From Streptoalloteichus tenebrarius (GTDB lineage Bacteria; Actinomycetota; Actinomycetes; Mycobacteriales; Pseudonocardiaceae): 41,517 nucleotides of DNA. The notes under the pieces are model-generated. The model did no database searches, was not told the origin of the DNA, and saw nothing but the letters and a program-made list of their open reading frames with translations. Positions 19,343 through 28,497 of this stretch are shown here, piece after piece (positions within the stretch are counted from its first letter, which is position 1; every line of letters begins with the position of its first letter). Location: positions 1 to 41,517 of the forward strand of contig NZ_JAMTCP010000054.1 in assembly GCF_024171885.1 (NCBI RefSeq), read 5' to 3'. Made by a program: the position numbers and the translations under genes.

Positions 19343-19978
19343 ATGGCCACCGAGTGGGACGGGCGCGTCGACAGGATCCGCAGCCACTGGTGGTGGCGGC
19401 CGGGCTGGACCTACGGCCGCCGCTGCTACACCTGGCGCATCACCTTCGCCGAACGGCCCGAGGTGCACCGGCTGGTGAGCCGCTACCAGGCGGGGATGTT
19501 CGCGTTGGAGGGGTTCGACCTCGTGCCCCTGGAGTCCCTGCACCTCACCGTGCAGGACGTGGGTTTCACCGACGAGGTCGGCGAGGACGAGGCGAACCAG
19601 GTCGCCGACCGCGTGCGGCAGGCGCTGGCCGGGGCCGACCCGGTCACGTTCACCCTGTCCGGGGTGGCGATCACGGAGGAGGCCGTCGTGCTGCCGGTGT
19701 CACCGGCCGACGCCCTCGACCCGCTGCGCGCCGTCGTGCGGGACGCCGTCGCCGAGGTGCTGGGGGCTGAGCGGGTGCCGACGCCGCCGGAGGGCGCGCC
19801 GCACGTCAGCATGGCCTACGCGAACACCGACGTGAACCCGGTCTTCGCCAGGGCGTTGGTGTCGGACCTCGACACGCCGCCGCTGAGGGTGCCCGTCGAC
19901 TCGGTGTCGCTGCTCGTCCTCCATCGCGACCACCAGATGTACGAATGGCAGAAGCTCGCCACGGTTTCGTGGAGCTGA
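19343..19978 (+). CDS. 2'-5' RNA ligase-like 2H phosphoesterase
   Basis: A 211-aa cytosolic protein with the two His motifs of the 2H superfamily: HLTV (His67) and HVSM (His154), each in a strand of the duplicated fold. Family members hydrolyse or form 2'-5' or cyclic phosphodiester bonds in RNA or nucleotides. The spacing of about 87 residues is normal. No partner genes nearby, so the substrate is open; annotation as RNA ligase should be read as a fold-level name. Confidence 0.87.
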   Translation: MATEWDGRVDRIRSHWWWRPGWTYGRRCYTWRITFAERPEVHRLVSRYQAGMFALEGFDLVPLESLHLTVQDVGFTDEVGEDEANQVADRVRQALAGADPVTFTLSGVAITEEAVVLPVSPADALDPLRAVVRDAVAEVLGAERVPTPPEGAPHVSMAYANTDVNPVFARALVSDLDTPPLRVPVDSVSLLVLHRDHQMYEWQKLATVSWS

Positions 19979-20012
19979 CGGGTTCCCGGCCGCCTCTATC
20001 CGGCGCGTTCTG

Positions 20013-21338
20013 TCACGGTGACGACCGCTCGGACTCCGCGAGCGCCGCGCGTCGCTCCCGTTCCGCGACCACGTGCTCGTTCGTCCGGTCGTCGTAGCGC
20101 CGCAGCGACGGCAGGAGGGCCGTGACACCCGCGACCGCCGCCACGCAGGCGAGCCCGCCCCCGGCGATCGCCGTCCGCAGCCCGAAGAGCTGTGCCGTCA
20201 GGCCGGCCCTGGCGTTGCCCACCATCGGGCCGATCATGTACGAGAGCAGCTCGATCCCGGCCAGCCGACCCCGGAGCTGGTCCGGGATCGACTGGTTCCA
20301 GATGACGCTCCGGAACAGGCCGCTGATCATGTCGGCCGCGCCGGCGGCCATCAGGCACACCAGGACCAGCCCCAGGTTGTCCACCACGCCCGCCAGCGCG
20401 ATGCCCGCGCCCCACCCGGCCGCCGCGACGGCCACCGCCATGCCGTGCCGGTGGACCCGGGACGTCCAGCCCGAGGTCACCGAGCCGAGCAGGGAGCCGA
20501 CCGCGATCGCCGAGTACAGCATCCCCATCGCCCACGGAGCCCCCAGCCGGTCGGCCAGGAACGGGAACAACGCCTGCGGCATCGCCACCAGCATCGCGAC
20601 GACGTCCACCAGGTAGGTGCCCAGCAGGTCGGGCCGGCGGGCCGCGTAGCGCAGCCCCGCCGTGATCGAGGCAAGGCCGGCCGGCTCCGCGTCCTCGGCG
20701 GCCGGCGCCGGGCGCAACCGGAACAGCAGCAGCGCCGACAACGCGAACGACAGGACGTCCACCCCGTAGGCCGTTGCGGGACCCCACGCGCTCACCAGGA
20801 CACCACCCACCGCGGGACCCGCGATCGCGCCCACCTGCCACCGCAGCGCGCTCAGCGACGCGGCGCCGGGGAGCATCGCGTGCGGCACGTACCGGGGGAT
20901 CAGCGCCTCCAGGCTGGGCCGCTGGAGGCTGTCGACCCCGGCGGCCACCGCCGCGACCAGGTACAACGGCCAGACCATCGGGCTCGGCAGCAGCGCGTTC
21001 ACCAACAGCGTGGCGCTGCACGACAGCAGGCCGAACTCACACGCCACGACCAGACGACGACGGTCGACGGCGTCGGCGAGCGCTCCGCCGTACAGCCCGC
21101 ACAGCACCATGGGCACGGCCTCGACCGCGCCGACCAGGCCGACGGCCACGAACGAGTCCGTGAGCTGCTTGATCTGCACCGGCACCGCGACGAGCGTGAC
21201 GAAGCTGCCGAGCATCGTGATGCTCCCGGACGCGACCAGCAGCCGGAAGTCCCGGGAGGCCCGCCACGCCGACAGGTCCGGCAGCACCCGGGCGAGCCCG
21301 GCCAGCCAGCCCCGTCGCGCGGGGCGCTCGTCGCTCAC
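20013..21338 (-). CDS. MFS exporter (EntS / MFS_3-like)
   Basis: A 441-aa major facilitator with 12 predicted helices. The loop between helices 2 and 3 carries GGALADAVDRRRLV, the usual MFS motif. Sequence style (SLQRPSLEALIPRYVPHAML; SIPDQLRGRLAGIELLSY) is that of the EntS-like drug or siderophore exporters common in actinomycetes. The GTG at 21338 is the start. Substrate unknown. Confidence 0.92.
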   Translation of the reverse strand: MSDERPARRGWLAGLARVLPDLSAWRASRDFRLLVASGSITMLGSFVTLVAVPVQIKQLTDSFVAVGLVGAVEAVPMVLCGLYGGALADAVDRRRLVVACEFGLLSCSATLLVNALLPSPMVWPLYLVAAVAAGVDSLQRPSLEALIPRYVPHAMLPGAASLSALRWQVGAIAGPAVGGVLVSAWGPATAYGVDVLSFALSALLLFRLRPAPAAEDAEPAGLASITAGLRYAARRPDLLGTYLVDVVAMLVAMPQALFPFLADRLGAPWAMGMLYSAIAVGSLLGSVTSGWTSRVHRHGMAVAVAAAGWGAGIALAGVVDNLGLVLVCLMAAGAADMISGLFRSVIWNQSIPDQLRGRLAGIELLSYMIGPMVGNARAGLTAQLFGLRTAIAGGGLACVAAVAGVTALLPSLRRYDDRTNEHVVAERERRAALAESERSSP

Positions 21339-21380
21339 GTCGAGACATGGTGCGGCGCGTCGCCCCGTCGGTCGAACGGT

Positions 21381-22105
21381 TTAGGGCCGGTGCAACGCCT
21401 GCCGGTCCTCCTCGGCCAGGGCCGCGTGCGGGCCGTCGGCGTCAGGGGTGGCGAGGGTGAGGACGTGCTCCCAGGCCAGCCGGCACGCGGTGCCCAGCGC
21501 CTCGTCCGCGGGGACCTCGATGTCGGGAGTGGGTGCCCCGCCGCGTGTGCGTTCGCCGACGACCGCGGCCCGCTTCCTGCGCTGGCGGTCGTAGGTGAAC
21601 TCCTCGGTGGCGGAGAAGGTGAGGAAGCTGGACAGCAGCGCGACCCGTGCCGGGATGCCCGCCGCCGTCGAGCCGGAGGTCGATGACCAGGGCGTCGGTG
21701 TCCGCGAGCAGGGCCATCGCGGCGACGACGAACGGCCCGCCCTCACCGGGCGCGAAGAAGTTCCGCAGGTCGAGGTAGCCGATGTTGCCCGGCAGCCGCT
21801 CCACGCGCCGTACCCCGCCGGTGCCCAGCTCCACCTCCTGCCGCGCGCTGAGCGCGTCGGGCAACCGCCCGGTCTCCGGCAGCGGTCGCGCTGGGGACAA
21901 CCTGAGGTGCTGGTCGCCGCTCACGGCCCGCATGTGCCGGGTGATCGCCGCCGTGAGGTCGGGGCCGTCCCCGATCAGCTCACCGCGCTCGTGTCGCGCG
22001 CGCAGGTCGCGGACCACGGCGCCGGTCGTGTCGGGGAAGCCGTAGGACGACGTGGGACTCGGTGAGGTGCTCGGCGATCACGGGGATGAGTTCGGCGGCG
22101 GGCAT
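21381..22105 (-). pseudogene. S41-family peptidase, frameshifted and shortened
   Basis: The gene starts at the ATG at 22105 (PAAELIPVIAEHLTESHVV). It shifts frame within about 40 codons, continues as VVRDLRARHERGELIGDGP and NIGYLDLRNFF...ADTDALVIDLRLDGGG, and shifts again near 21650 to TFSATEEFTYDRQRRKRAAV, ending at 21381. These blocks are those of IRBP-like S41 peptidases, but the segment between DLRLDGGG and the catalytic Ser region is too short. Two frameshifts plus an apparent internal deletion make it inactive. Confidence 0.82.
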
Positions 22106-22240
22106 GGCGGCGCCTTGGGGACCGCTGGGGCGACAACCACCGCTTTCGGTGAATGACGTCCTCCGGGGCGGCAGCCGTGTGGCCTCGGGTCTCGGCGCGG
22201 GGAACCGGACGCGCACGTCGCCCCGGATTAGCCTCGGCCC

Positions 22241-22573
22241 GTGACGGTCCTCCGCTCCGTGCTGTTGTTCGCGTTGGCCGCCGTCGCCGAGATCGGCGGC
22301 GCGTGGCTGGTCTGGCAGGGCGTGCGCGAGCACCGGGGGCTGCTGTGGGTCGGCCTCGGCGTGCTCGCCCTCGCCGGGTACGGCTTCGTCGCCACCTTCC
22401 AGCCCGACCCGAACTTCGGTCGTGTCCTCGCCGCCTACGGCGGGGTGTTCGTGGCCGGGTCGCTGCTGTGGGGAGTGCTGGTCGACGGCTTCCGGCCCGA
22501 CCGGTGGGACCTGGTCGGCGCGGCCGTCTGCCTCCTTGGCGTCGGCCTGATCATGTACGCGCCCCGGAGCTGA
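22241..22573 (+). CDS. YnfA-like (UPF0060) small membrane protein
   Basis: A 110-aa inner-membrane protein with four helices. Family signatures are [15 protein letters not shown] near residue 16 and [20 protein letters not shown] in the centre, with [18 protein letters not shown] at the end. YnfA resembles small multidrug resistance proteins and has been linked to drug efflux in enterobacteria. GTG start. Confidence 0.95.
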   Translation: MTVLRSVLLFALAAVAEIGGAWLVWQGVREHRGLLWVGLGVLALAGYGFVATFQPDPNFGRVLAAYGGVFVAGSLLWGVLVDGFRPDRWDLVGAAVCLLGVGLIMYAPRS

Positions 22574-22645
22574 CGTCCTCCCACATGGTGGGAGCAGGGC
22601 GTCAGGACCTGGGAAGTCGACGCGGTGATCGGTCAGGATGCCGCT

Positions 22646-23509
22646 ATGCGCGTCCCCGCCCTCCTCCTCGCCGCGACGGCGCTGCTCGCCGCCGCGTGCG
22701 CGCCGGCCGACCAGGCCCAGCCCACCCCGTCCGGCCCGGCGGTGGCCGGAGCCGGCGACTGCGCCAAGGACCGGTTGCGGACCAGGGAGCCGGGCAGGAT
22801 CACCTTCGCCACCGACCAGCCCGCCTACGCGCCCTGGTTCGAGGGCGACGACCCGACGAACGGTCGCGGCTTCGAGGCGGCCGTCGCCTACGCGGTGGCC
22901 GAGAAGCTCGGCTACCAGCGCGGCGAGGTCGGCTGGACCAGGGTGCCGTTCGGGGCGGCGATCCAGCCCGGCCCGAAGCAGTTCGACGCCGACCTCAACC
23001 AGTTCTCCGTCACGGAGGAACGGCAGCGCGCGGTCGACTTCTCCTCCCCCTACTACGACGTGCGTCAGGCGGTCATCGCGCCGAAGGACTCGCCGGTGGC
23101 CTCGGCCCGGTCGGTGTCCGACCTCGCCCGGCTCCGGCTCGGCGCGCAGGTCGGCACCACCAGTTACCAGGCGATCAAGGACCAGATCCGCCCGAACGCG
23201 CAGCCCTCGGTCTACAACACCAACGAGGAGGCGAAGCTCGCCCTGGGCAACGGCCAGATCCAGGCGTTGGTCGTCGACCTGCCCACGGCGTTGTTCATCA
23301 CCTCCTCGGAGCTGAGGGACACGGTGATCGTCGGCCAGCTCCCGCCCAGCGGGGACCGGCCGGAGCGGTTCGGCATGGTGCTGGACAAGGGGAGTCCGCT
23401 CACCCGGTGCGTCTCCTCCGCCGTCGACGCGCTGCGCGCGGACGGAACACTGTCCACTTTGGAGCGTCAGTGGTTGGCCGACGCGGCGAAGGCCCCCGAG
23501 CTGACGTGA
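22646..23509 (+). CDS. Amino-acid ABC transporter, substrate-binding lipoprotein
   Basis: A 287-aa solute-binding protein (SBP_bac_3 type). Signal peptide with lipobox LAAAC (Cys18). The mature part has RITFATDQPAYAPWF, then GRGFEAAVAYAVAEKLGY and DLNQFSVTEERQRAVDFSSP, which are typical of the polar amino acid binding family. The ATG at 22646 is preferred to the GTG at 22625 since it gives a compact signal sequence. It overlaps the permease start by 4 bp (GTGA), so the three genes form one operon. Confidence 0.95.
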   Translation: MRVPALLLAATALLAAACAPADQAQPTPSGPAVAGAGDCAKDRLRTREPGRITFATDQPAYAPWFEGDDPTNGRGFEAAVAYAVAEKLGYQRGEVGWTRVPFGAAIQPGPKQFDADLNQFSVTEERQRAVDFSSPYYDVRQAVIAPKDSPVASARSVSDLARLRLGAQVGTTSYQAIKDQIRPNAQPSVYNTNEEAKLALGNGQIQALVVDLPTALFITSSELRDTVIVGQLPPSGDRPERFGMVLDKGSPLTRCVSSAVDALRADGTLSTLERQWLADAAKAPELT

Positions 23510-24357
23510 GCGCCGACCTCCACCAGCCCAGCGCCCTCCAACGGGAGCGCGTCGCCTACCGGCGGTCGAGGGCGAGACGGTCCACACTGGTCGCATTTCT
23601 GTCCACTGTGGTCTTCGCCGTCGCGGCGTGGCTCGCGCTCACGTCGTCCCCGGGATGGCCCCGGGTCCGCGAGTCCTTCCTCGACGTCGACGCCGCGCTC
23701 CGCGCGTTGCCCGGCGTGCTCGACGGCCTGTGGCTCAACCTCCGCGTCCTCGTCGTCTGCGAGGTCCTGATCCTGCTGCTGGGGCTGGGCCTCGCGGCGC
23801 TGCGCTCGCTGCGAGGGCCGGTGTGGTTCCCGCTGCGCGCCCTGGCGACCGGGTACGTCGACCTGTTCCGCGGGCTCCCGCTGATCATCTGCCTGTACCT
23901 GGTGGGCTTCGGGCTGCCCGGCCTGCGGCTGACCGGGGTCCCCACCGACCCGGTCGTCCTCGGCTGCGTCGCGTTGGTGCTCGTCTACTCCGCCTACGTC
24001 TCCGAGGTCCTGCGCGCCGGCATCGAGTCGGTCCACCCCTCGCAACGCGCGGCGGCCCGCTCCCTCGGCCTGACCCACGGGCAGGCGATGCGCATCGTGA
24101 TCCTGCCGCAGGCGGTCCGCCGCGTCCTCCCGCCGCTGCTCAACGACTTCGTCGCGCTCCAGAAGGACTGCGGCCTGATCTCCGTCCTCGGCGCGGTGGA
24201 CGCGGTCCGCGCCGCCCAGATCGAGTCCGCCCGGCTGTACGACTTCACCCCGTACGTCCTGGCCGGCCTGTTGTTCGTCGCCATGGCCGTGCCCTCGGCC
24301 CGCCTCGCGGACTGGGCGGCCTCCCGGGCGACGCGTCGACGTGGAGGAGCGCCGTGA
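23506..24357 (+). CDS. Amino-acid ABC transporter, permease
   Basis: A 283-aa inner-membrane subunit. After an N-terminal arm and helix 1 come GLWLNLRVLVVCEVLILLLG, the family sequence YVDLFRGLPLIICLYLVGFG and the coupling loop EVLRAGIESVHPSQRAAARS with SLGLTHGQAMRIVILPQAVR, which contacts the ATPase. GTG starts overlap on both sides (GTGA at 23506 and 24354). With a single permease it probably works as a homodimer. Confidence 0.95.
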   Translation: MSADLHQPSALQRERVAYRRSRARRSTLVAFLSTVVFAVAAWLALTSSPGWPRVRESFLDVDAALRALPGVLDGLWLNLRVLVVCEVLILLLGLGLAALRSLRGPVWFPLRALATGYVDLFRGLPLIICLYLVGFGLPGLRLTGVPTDPVVLGCVALVLVYSAYVSEVLRAGIESVHPSQRAAARSLGLTHGQAMRIVILPQAVRRVLPPLLNDFVALQKDCGLISVLGAVDAVRAAQIESARLYDFTPYVLAGLLFVAMAVPSARLADWAASRATRRRGGAP

Positions 24358-25100
24358 CCCCCGTTCTCCAGGTGCGTGGCCTGGTCCGCGACTACGGCGG
24401 CGGCGCGGTCCTGCGCGGCGTCGACCTCGACGTGGCCGAGCACGAGGTGGTCGCGCTCATCGGGGCGTCGGGGTCCGGCAAGTCGACGCTGCTGCGCTGC
24501 GTGAACCTCCTGGAGGAGTTGGACGACGGCCAGGTGTTCCTCGACGGGGTGGACGTCTCGGACCCCAGGGCGGACGCCGACGCGGCGCGCCGACGCATGG
24601 GCATCGTCTTCCAGTCCTACAACCTCTTCCCGCACATGTCGGTGCTCGACAACGTGACCCTCGCGCCCCGGGTCGTGCACGGCGTGGAGCGGGCGGACGC
24701 CGAGGAGCGGGCCCGTGACCTGCTCGACCGGGTGGGGCTCGGTGACCGCGCGGACGCCTACCCCGACCAGCTCTCCGGCGGACAGCAACAACGCGTCGCC
24801 ATCGTCAGGGCGCTGGCCTACGAGCCGCGGCTGCTGCTGTTCGACGAGATCACCAGCGCGCTCGACCCGGAACTGGTGGGCGAGGTGCTGACCCTCGTGC
24901 GGGACCTCGCGGCGCAGGGCCGCACCATCCTGATGGCCACCCACGAGATGGGGTTCGCCCGGCAGGTGGCCGACCGCGTCTGCTTCCTCGCCGACGGGGT
25001 GATCCTGGAGTCCGGCCCGCCCGAGCAGGTGCTCGGCGCGCCGGAACACCCACGCACCCAGGCGTTCCTGCGCCGCGTCATCGCCGCCGGGCGGCTCTGA
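24354..25100 (+). CDS. Amino-acid ABC transporter, ATP-binding protein
   Basis: A 248-aa ATPase with Walker A GASGSGKST, Q-loop (IVFQSYNLFPHMSVLDNVTL), signature LSGGQQQRVAIVRAL, Walker B LLLFDEITSALDPELVG and switch His (MATHEMGF). It closes the three-gene operon that imports a polar amino acid. The GTG start overlaps the permease stop. Confidence 0.97.
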   Translation: MTPVLQVRGLVRDYGGGAVLRGVDLDVAEHEVVALIGASGSGKSTLLRCVNLLEELDDGQVFLDGVDVSDPRADADAARRRMGIVFQSYNLFPHMSVLDNVTLAPRVVHGVERADAEERARDLLDRVGLGDRADAYPDQLSGGQQQRVAIVRALAYEPRLLLFDEITSALDPELVGEVLTLVRDLAAQGRTILMATHEMGFARQVADRVCFLADGVILESGPPEQVLGAPEHPRTQAFLRRVIAAGRL

Positions 25101-25114
25101 GCGGTCCGGCGGCG

Positions 25115-25131
25115 CCCCCGCTCCGCGGGGG
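25115..25131 (+). terminator. Hairpin after ABC operon
   Basis: CCCCCGC-TCC-GCGGGGG, a 7-bp all-G/C stem with a 3-nt loop, 14 nt after the ATPase stop and before the convergent acetyltransferase gene. Confidence 0.6.
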
Positions 25132-25162
25132 GACGGACGCGGTCGGGTCCGGCGGGGCGAGG

Positions 25163-25777
25163 TCAGGCGCGGTGCGTGGTCCCCGGCTCGCGACGCATGA
25201 ACCACGTGTGCGGCCCACCGCCCGGGATGTCGAGTTCGGCGGTCACCTCGAACCCGAGACGGCGGTAGAGGCGCACGTTGCGCTCGTCGGACGTCTCCAG
25301 GAACGCGGGGCTCCCGCTCCGGTCCACCTCGACGAGGCCGGCGCGCAGCACCGCCGCGCCCAGCCCCCTGCCCTGGAGCTCGGAACGCACGCCCACGGTC
25401 GCCAGCCACCAGTGCGGCTCGCTCGGCTTGTACGGCTCGCACAGCACGTCCGCGGCGGCGGCGTGCGAGGCCCGGTCGCCCTGCAACTCCTCGATCCTCG
25501 GGGCCAGCTCGGCCCACACGTGCTCGGGCACCTCGGCGTCCGGCGGCATCCACACCGAGACGGCCGAACCGCCCTGCGCCACCCACACCCTGCCGAACGG
25601 GAGCCCGAGTTTCTCGACGTACAGCAGTTGGATCGCGCGCACCCGTCGCCGGTGGTCGTCGGCGGCCACGGTCCAGGCCGTCCAGTTGTACCCGTCGAAG
25701 GCGTCGGCCAGGGTGTCCGCGATCGCGGGGAGGTCGTCGGCGGTGGCACGACGGACGTTGGTGAGGGCATCGATCAC
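25163..25777 (-). CDS. GNAT family N-acetyltransferase
   Basis: A 204-aa GNAT enzyme using acetyl-CoA. The CoA-binding motif is LATVGVRSELQGRGLGAAVL (Q/R-x-x-G-x-G/A inside QGRGLG), followed by FLETSDERNVRLYRRLGFEV, the motif B region. N-terminus NVRRATADDLPAIADTLADA is typical. Substrate unknown. Divergent from the LysE gene at 25907 with a 129-bp spacer. Confidence 0.93.
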   Translation of the reverse strand: MIDALTNVRRATADDLPAIADTLADAFDGYNWTAWTVAADDHRRRVRAIQLLYVEKLGLPFGRVWVAQGGSAVSVWMPPDAEVPEHVWAELAPRIEELQGDRASHAAAADVLCEPYKPSEPHWWLATVGVRSELQGRGLGAAVLRAGLVEVDRSGSPAFLETSDERNVRLYRRLGFEVTAELDIPGGGPHTWFMRREPGTTHRA

Positions 25778-25906
25778 CCGCCCAACCTACGGCCCGCGAC
25801 AAGCCCATTGTCACTCCGGCATTCCGGCGGACTCCGGCGGGGCGCGCGGTGACTCCTCCACCACAAACGACTGGTCCGCGCGGGGACGGCGACATAGGAC
25901 GGTCCG

Positions 25907-26542
25907 ATGGACCTGGTGACCCTCCCGTTCCTGCTGACCTGTCTCGCGATCGCGGTCGTCCCTGGTCCGTCGGTCGCGGTGATCATCGACCAGTCGCTGC
26001 GCGCCGGGCGCGGGGCCGGGCTGGCCACGATCGCCGGCAACACGACGGGCCTGCTGTTCTGGGCGGTGGCGTCCGTGCTCGGCCTCACGGCGCTGCTCAG
26101 GACCTCCGAGATCGCCTTCGTCGCGCTGAAGGTGGTCGGCGCGGTGTACCTGTGCTGGCTGGGCGTCCAGTCGCTGCGCAGGTCCCGCCGGCACGAGGGC
26201 GACCTGCCGGCGACGGCGCCGACCCGCACGGGTGGCCGGCTCGCCGCCTACCGCGCCGGCGTCCTGGCCAACCTCTCCAACCCGAAGGCGGCGGCGCTGT
26301 ATCTGGCCCTGCTCCCGCAGTTCATCCCCGCGCAGGAGAACGTCCTGCACGCCACCGCGATCCTGGCCGGGGTCCAGATGTCGATCAGCTCGCTGTGGTA
26401 CGTCGTGCTGGTCACCGTGGTGGCCGCGGTGCGGCGGTTCCTGTCCCGACCGGTGGTGCGGGCCAGGATCGACCAGATCAGCGGCCTGTTCCTGGTGGGA
26501 CTGGGCGTCCGGATGATCACGCTGGGCCGGGCGGCGGCCTGA
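25907..26542 (+). CDS. LysE/RhtB-family exporter
   Basis: A 211-aa membrane protein with about six helices. The N-terminal VVPGPSVAVIIDQSLRAGRG and the GNTTGLLFW motif are LysE/RhtB hallmarks, as is LANLSNPKAAALYLALLPQF in the middle. Members export amino acids or related compounds. Confidence 0.94.
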   Translation: MDLVTLPFLLTCLAIAVVPGPSVAVIIDQSLRAGRGAGLATIAGNTTGLLFWAVASVLGLTALLRTSEIAFVALKVVGAVYLCWLGVQSLRRSRRHEGDLPATAPTRTGGRLAAYRAGVLANLSNPKAAALYLALLPQFIPAQENVLHATAILAGVQMSISSLWYVVLVTVVAAVRRFLSRPVVRARIDQISGLFLVGLGVRMITLGRAAA

Positions 26543-26743
26543 GCCGGGACCGGGTGCCGGCCACGTCCCGGGCCCGGCCGCGTCCCGGAGGGCGGTTCCG
26601 CCCGCGGCCGGGATTCCGCCAACTACTTCTTTCTCCCACCGGGTGACTGATGGGGAAGTGAAATTTCCGCGCTTTCGTGGCTTGTCATGGCGGACGGTGC
26701 GAATAGGCCATCCCGGCACACCTGATCAGGTTCCACTCTTTCC

Positions 26744-26757
26744 GGTGAGAAAACACC
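26744..26757 (+). promoter_or_regulatory. Small inverted repeat upstream of GNAT-like gene
   Basis: GGTG-AGAAAA-CACC in a locally AT-richer stretch (about 26600-26790) before the GNAT-like gene. Could be an operator or part of the leader; no known motif assigned. Confidence 0.3.
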
Positions 26758-26792
26758 TTGGTCACCTGGTTGTGTGCGTTGAGACTGGCGCG

Positions 26793-27539
26793 GTGGACCT
26801 CGTCACGCTCGCCGACCGACCCGACCTCGAACAGGGCATGTGGGAGCTGGAGACAAGCTGGCCGCCGTTCATGGTGGAAGGCCCCATGTCGACGCTGTTC
26901 GACGTGCTCGTCGCCCGCTTCCCGGAGTACCAGGTGCTCCTGGTCGAGGGGGACGCCGAGGGCGGGGACCGGGTCGTCGGGCGCGGGCACGCCGTCCCGT
27001 TCGCGTGGGACGGCGACCCCGACAGCCTGCCGCCCGGCGGGTGGGACGCGATCCTCGCCGCGGCCCTCGGCGACGCCGAGGAGGGCCTCGCCCCGACGGC
27101 CGCCTCGGCGTTGGAGATCGTGCTCGACCCCCGCTACCAGGGCAAGGGGTTGTCCTCGCTGGTCGCCACCGCGCTGCGCGACAACGTCGCCCGGCTCGGG
27201 CTGAGCGACCTGGTCGTGCCCCTGCGGCCCAACCACAAGCACCTCGAACCCCGGGTCCCCCTGGCCGAGTACGTCCGGCGGGTCCGTCCCGACGGGCTGC
27301 CGCACGACCCGTGGCTGCGGGTGCACGTGCGGCTGGGCGCGGAGATCGTCCGCGTCTGCCCGGCGTCCATGGCCATCGCCGGCAGCCTCGCGCAGTGGCG
27401 GGAGTGGACCGGCCTGCCCTTCGACCGCAGCGGGGAGGTCGAGGTCCCCGAGGCGCTGACGCCGGTGCACGTCTCGGTCGAGCACGACCACGCCGTGTAC
27501 GTCGAGCCGAACGTGTGGCTGCGCCATCGCCTAGCCTGA
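26793..27539 (+). CDS. GNAT-like acetyltransferase, about 248 aa
   Basis: A cytosolic protein with a GNAT-like core: ASALEIVLDPRYQGKGLSSL carries the R/Q-x-x-G-K/x-G CoA-binding turn. It also contains SVEHDHAVYVEPNVWLRHRL at the C-terminus. I placed the start at the GTG at 26793: the in-frame sequence upstream (26643-26792) is markedly less GC-rich with poor codon bias, so it is probably regulatory. The ATG-like start further upstream remains possible. FKBP follows after 31 bp, so the two may be co-transcribed. Confidence 0.75.
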   Translation: MDLVTLADRPDLEQGMWELETSWPPFMVEGPMSTLFDVLVARFPEYQVLLVEGDAEGGDRVVGRGHAVPFAWDGDPDSLPPGGWDAILAAALGDAEEGLAPTAASALEIVLDPRYQGKGLSSLVATALRDNVARLGLSDLVVPLRPNHKHLEPRVPLAEYVRRVRPDGLPHDPWLRVHVRLGAEIVRVCPASMAIAGSLAQWREWTGLPFDRSGEVEVPEALTPVHVSVEHDHAVYVEPNVWLRHRLA

Positions 27540-27570
27540 GGTGGTTCGACCGCCAACCAGGTAGGAAATC

Positions 27571-27903
27571 ATGACTGAGCAGCAGTTGGGGATCGAGGAC
27601 GTCCGCGTCGGCGGCGGCGCCGAGGCCCGGCCCGGCAACACCGTCACCGTGCACTACGTGGGCACCCTCACCGACGGCACCAAGTTCGACTCCTCGCGTG
27701 ACCGCGGTGAGGGCTTCTCGTTCCCGCTCGGGGCCGGGATGGTCATCCAGGGCTGGGACCTCGGCGTGGCCGGGATGAAGGTCGGCGGGGTCCGCAAGCT
27801 GACGATCCCGGGCCACCTGGCCTACGGCGAGCGCGGCTTCCCCGGCGTGATCCCGCCCAACGCCACCCTCCTGTTCGAGGTGGAGCTGTTGGACGTGGCC
27901 TGA
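27571..27903 (+). CDS. FKBP-type peptidyl-prolyl isomerase
   Basis: A 110-aa single-domain FKBP that speeds cis-trans isomerisation of proline bonds. Fold signatures: [60 protein letters not shown] and the final strand [10 protein letters not shown]. Active-site aromatic residues (Y, F, W) are in place. No signal peptide, so it acts in the cytoplasm. Confidence 0.97.
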   Translation: MTEQQLGIEDVRVGGGAEARPGNTVTVHYVGTLTDGTKFDSSRDRGEGFSFPLGAGMVIQGWDLGVAGMKVGGVRKLTIPGHLAYGERGFPGVIPPNATLLFEVELLDVA

Positions 27904-27925
27904 CCAGCGTCGGCGCACGTCAGCG

Positions 27926-27956
27926 GGGCGGGCCTTCCGAACGGGAGGGCCCGCCC
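27926..27956 (+). terminator. Hairpin terminator after FKBP
   Basis: GGGCGGGCCTTCC and GGGAGGGCCCGCCC form a GC-rich stem around a short loop, with one internal mismatch, followed by TTGCTTCTT. A Rho-independent terminator is likely. Confidence 0.75.
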
Positions 27957-28023
27957 TTGCTTCTTCCCGGCGCTCCCCTGGCGACGCCGGGTCCTCTGTC
28001 GGGGACCTGTCCGCCGCTCCGGC

Positions 28024-28497
28024 TCAGCGCAGGTGTCCCCGCTCGTCCACGAGGTGGGTGGGGGTGCCCAGGAAGACGTCGGCGGCGACCGGCCCATAGG
28101 CGACGTTGAAGGTGTGGAGGTGGTAGGACCAGCCCTCCGTCTCCCTCTCGTCGCTGGTCCGGTAGTTGAGCTGCCAGCGGAGCCACTGCCCGAGTTCCAG
28201 ACGGAGGGCCGGTGGGCGACGGGGGCGGGGCGGAACGGCGAACACGGGTGGGATCAGCGCCTGGACGAGGAGTTTCCCGTCCTTCTCCCTGAGGCGGACG
28301 CCGGCGTCGCCGAGGGCGCCGACCACCGACTCAGGGGTGAAGTCGTCCTCCTCCCGCATGATGATGTCGTGGAGGAACGGTGGTGGGGTCGGGGGTAACT
28401 CGAACGCCGTGGGCGCCGCGACGCGGACGGCTGCCTCGCTGCCGCCGCGCGATCGCCGGGTCCACGTCGTCTGGATTCTCTGGACCACGACCTGCAT
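28024..28497 (-). CDS. Hypothetical protein, about 157 aa
   Basis: Not recognised. A soluble protein rich in Pro in its first third (LPPTPPPFLHDIIM) and aromatic residues near the C-terminus (GWSYHLHTFNVAYGPVAADV). The ATG at 28497 and the ATG at 28359 are both possible starts. The codon bias of the 28360-28497 part is fairly good apart from a rare TTA Leu codon, which favours 28497. The 5' end overlaps the unusually long tail of the AraC-like gene upstream. Confidence 0.65.
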   Translation of the reverse strand: MQVVVQRIQTTWTRRSRGGSEAAVRVAAPTAFELPPTPPPFLHDIIMREEDDFTPESVVGALGDAGVRLREKDGKLLVQALIPPVFAVPPRPRRPPALRLELGQWLRWQLNYRTSDERETEGWSYHLHTFNVAYGPVAADVFLGTPTHLVDERGHLR

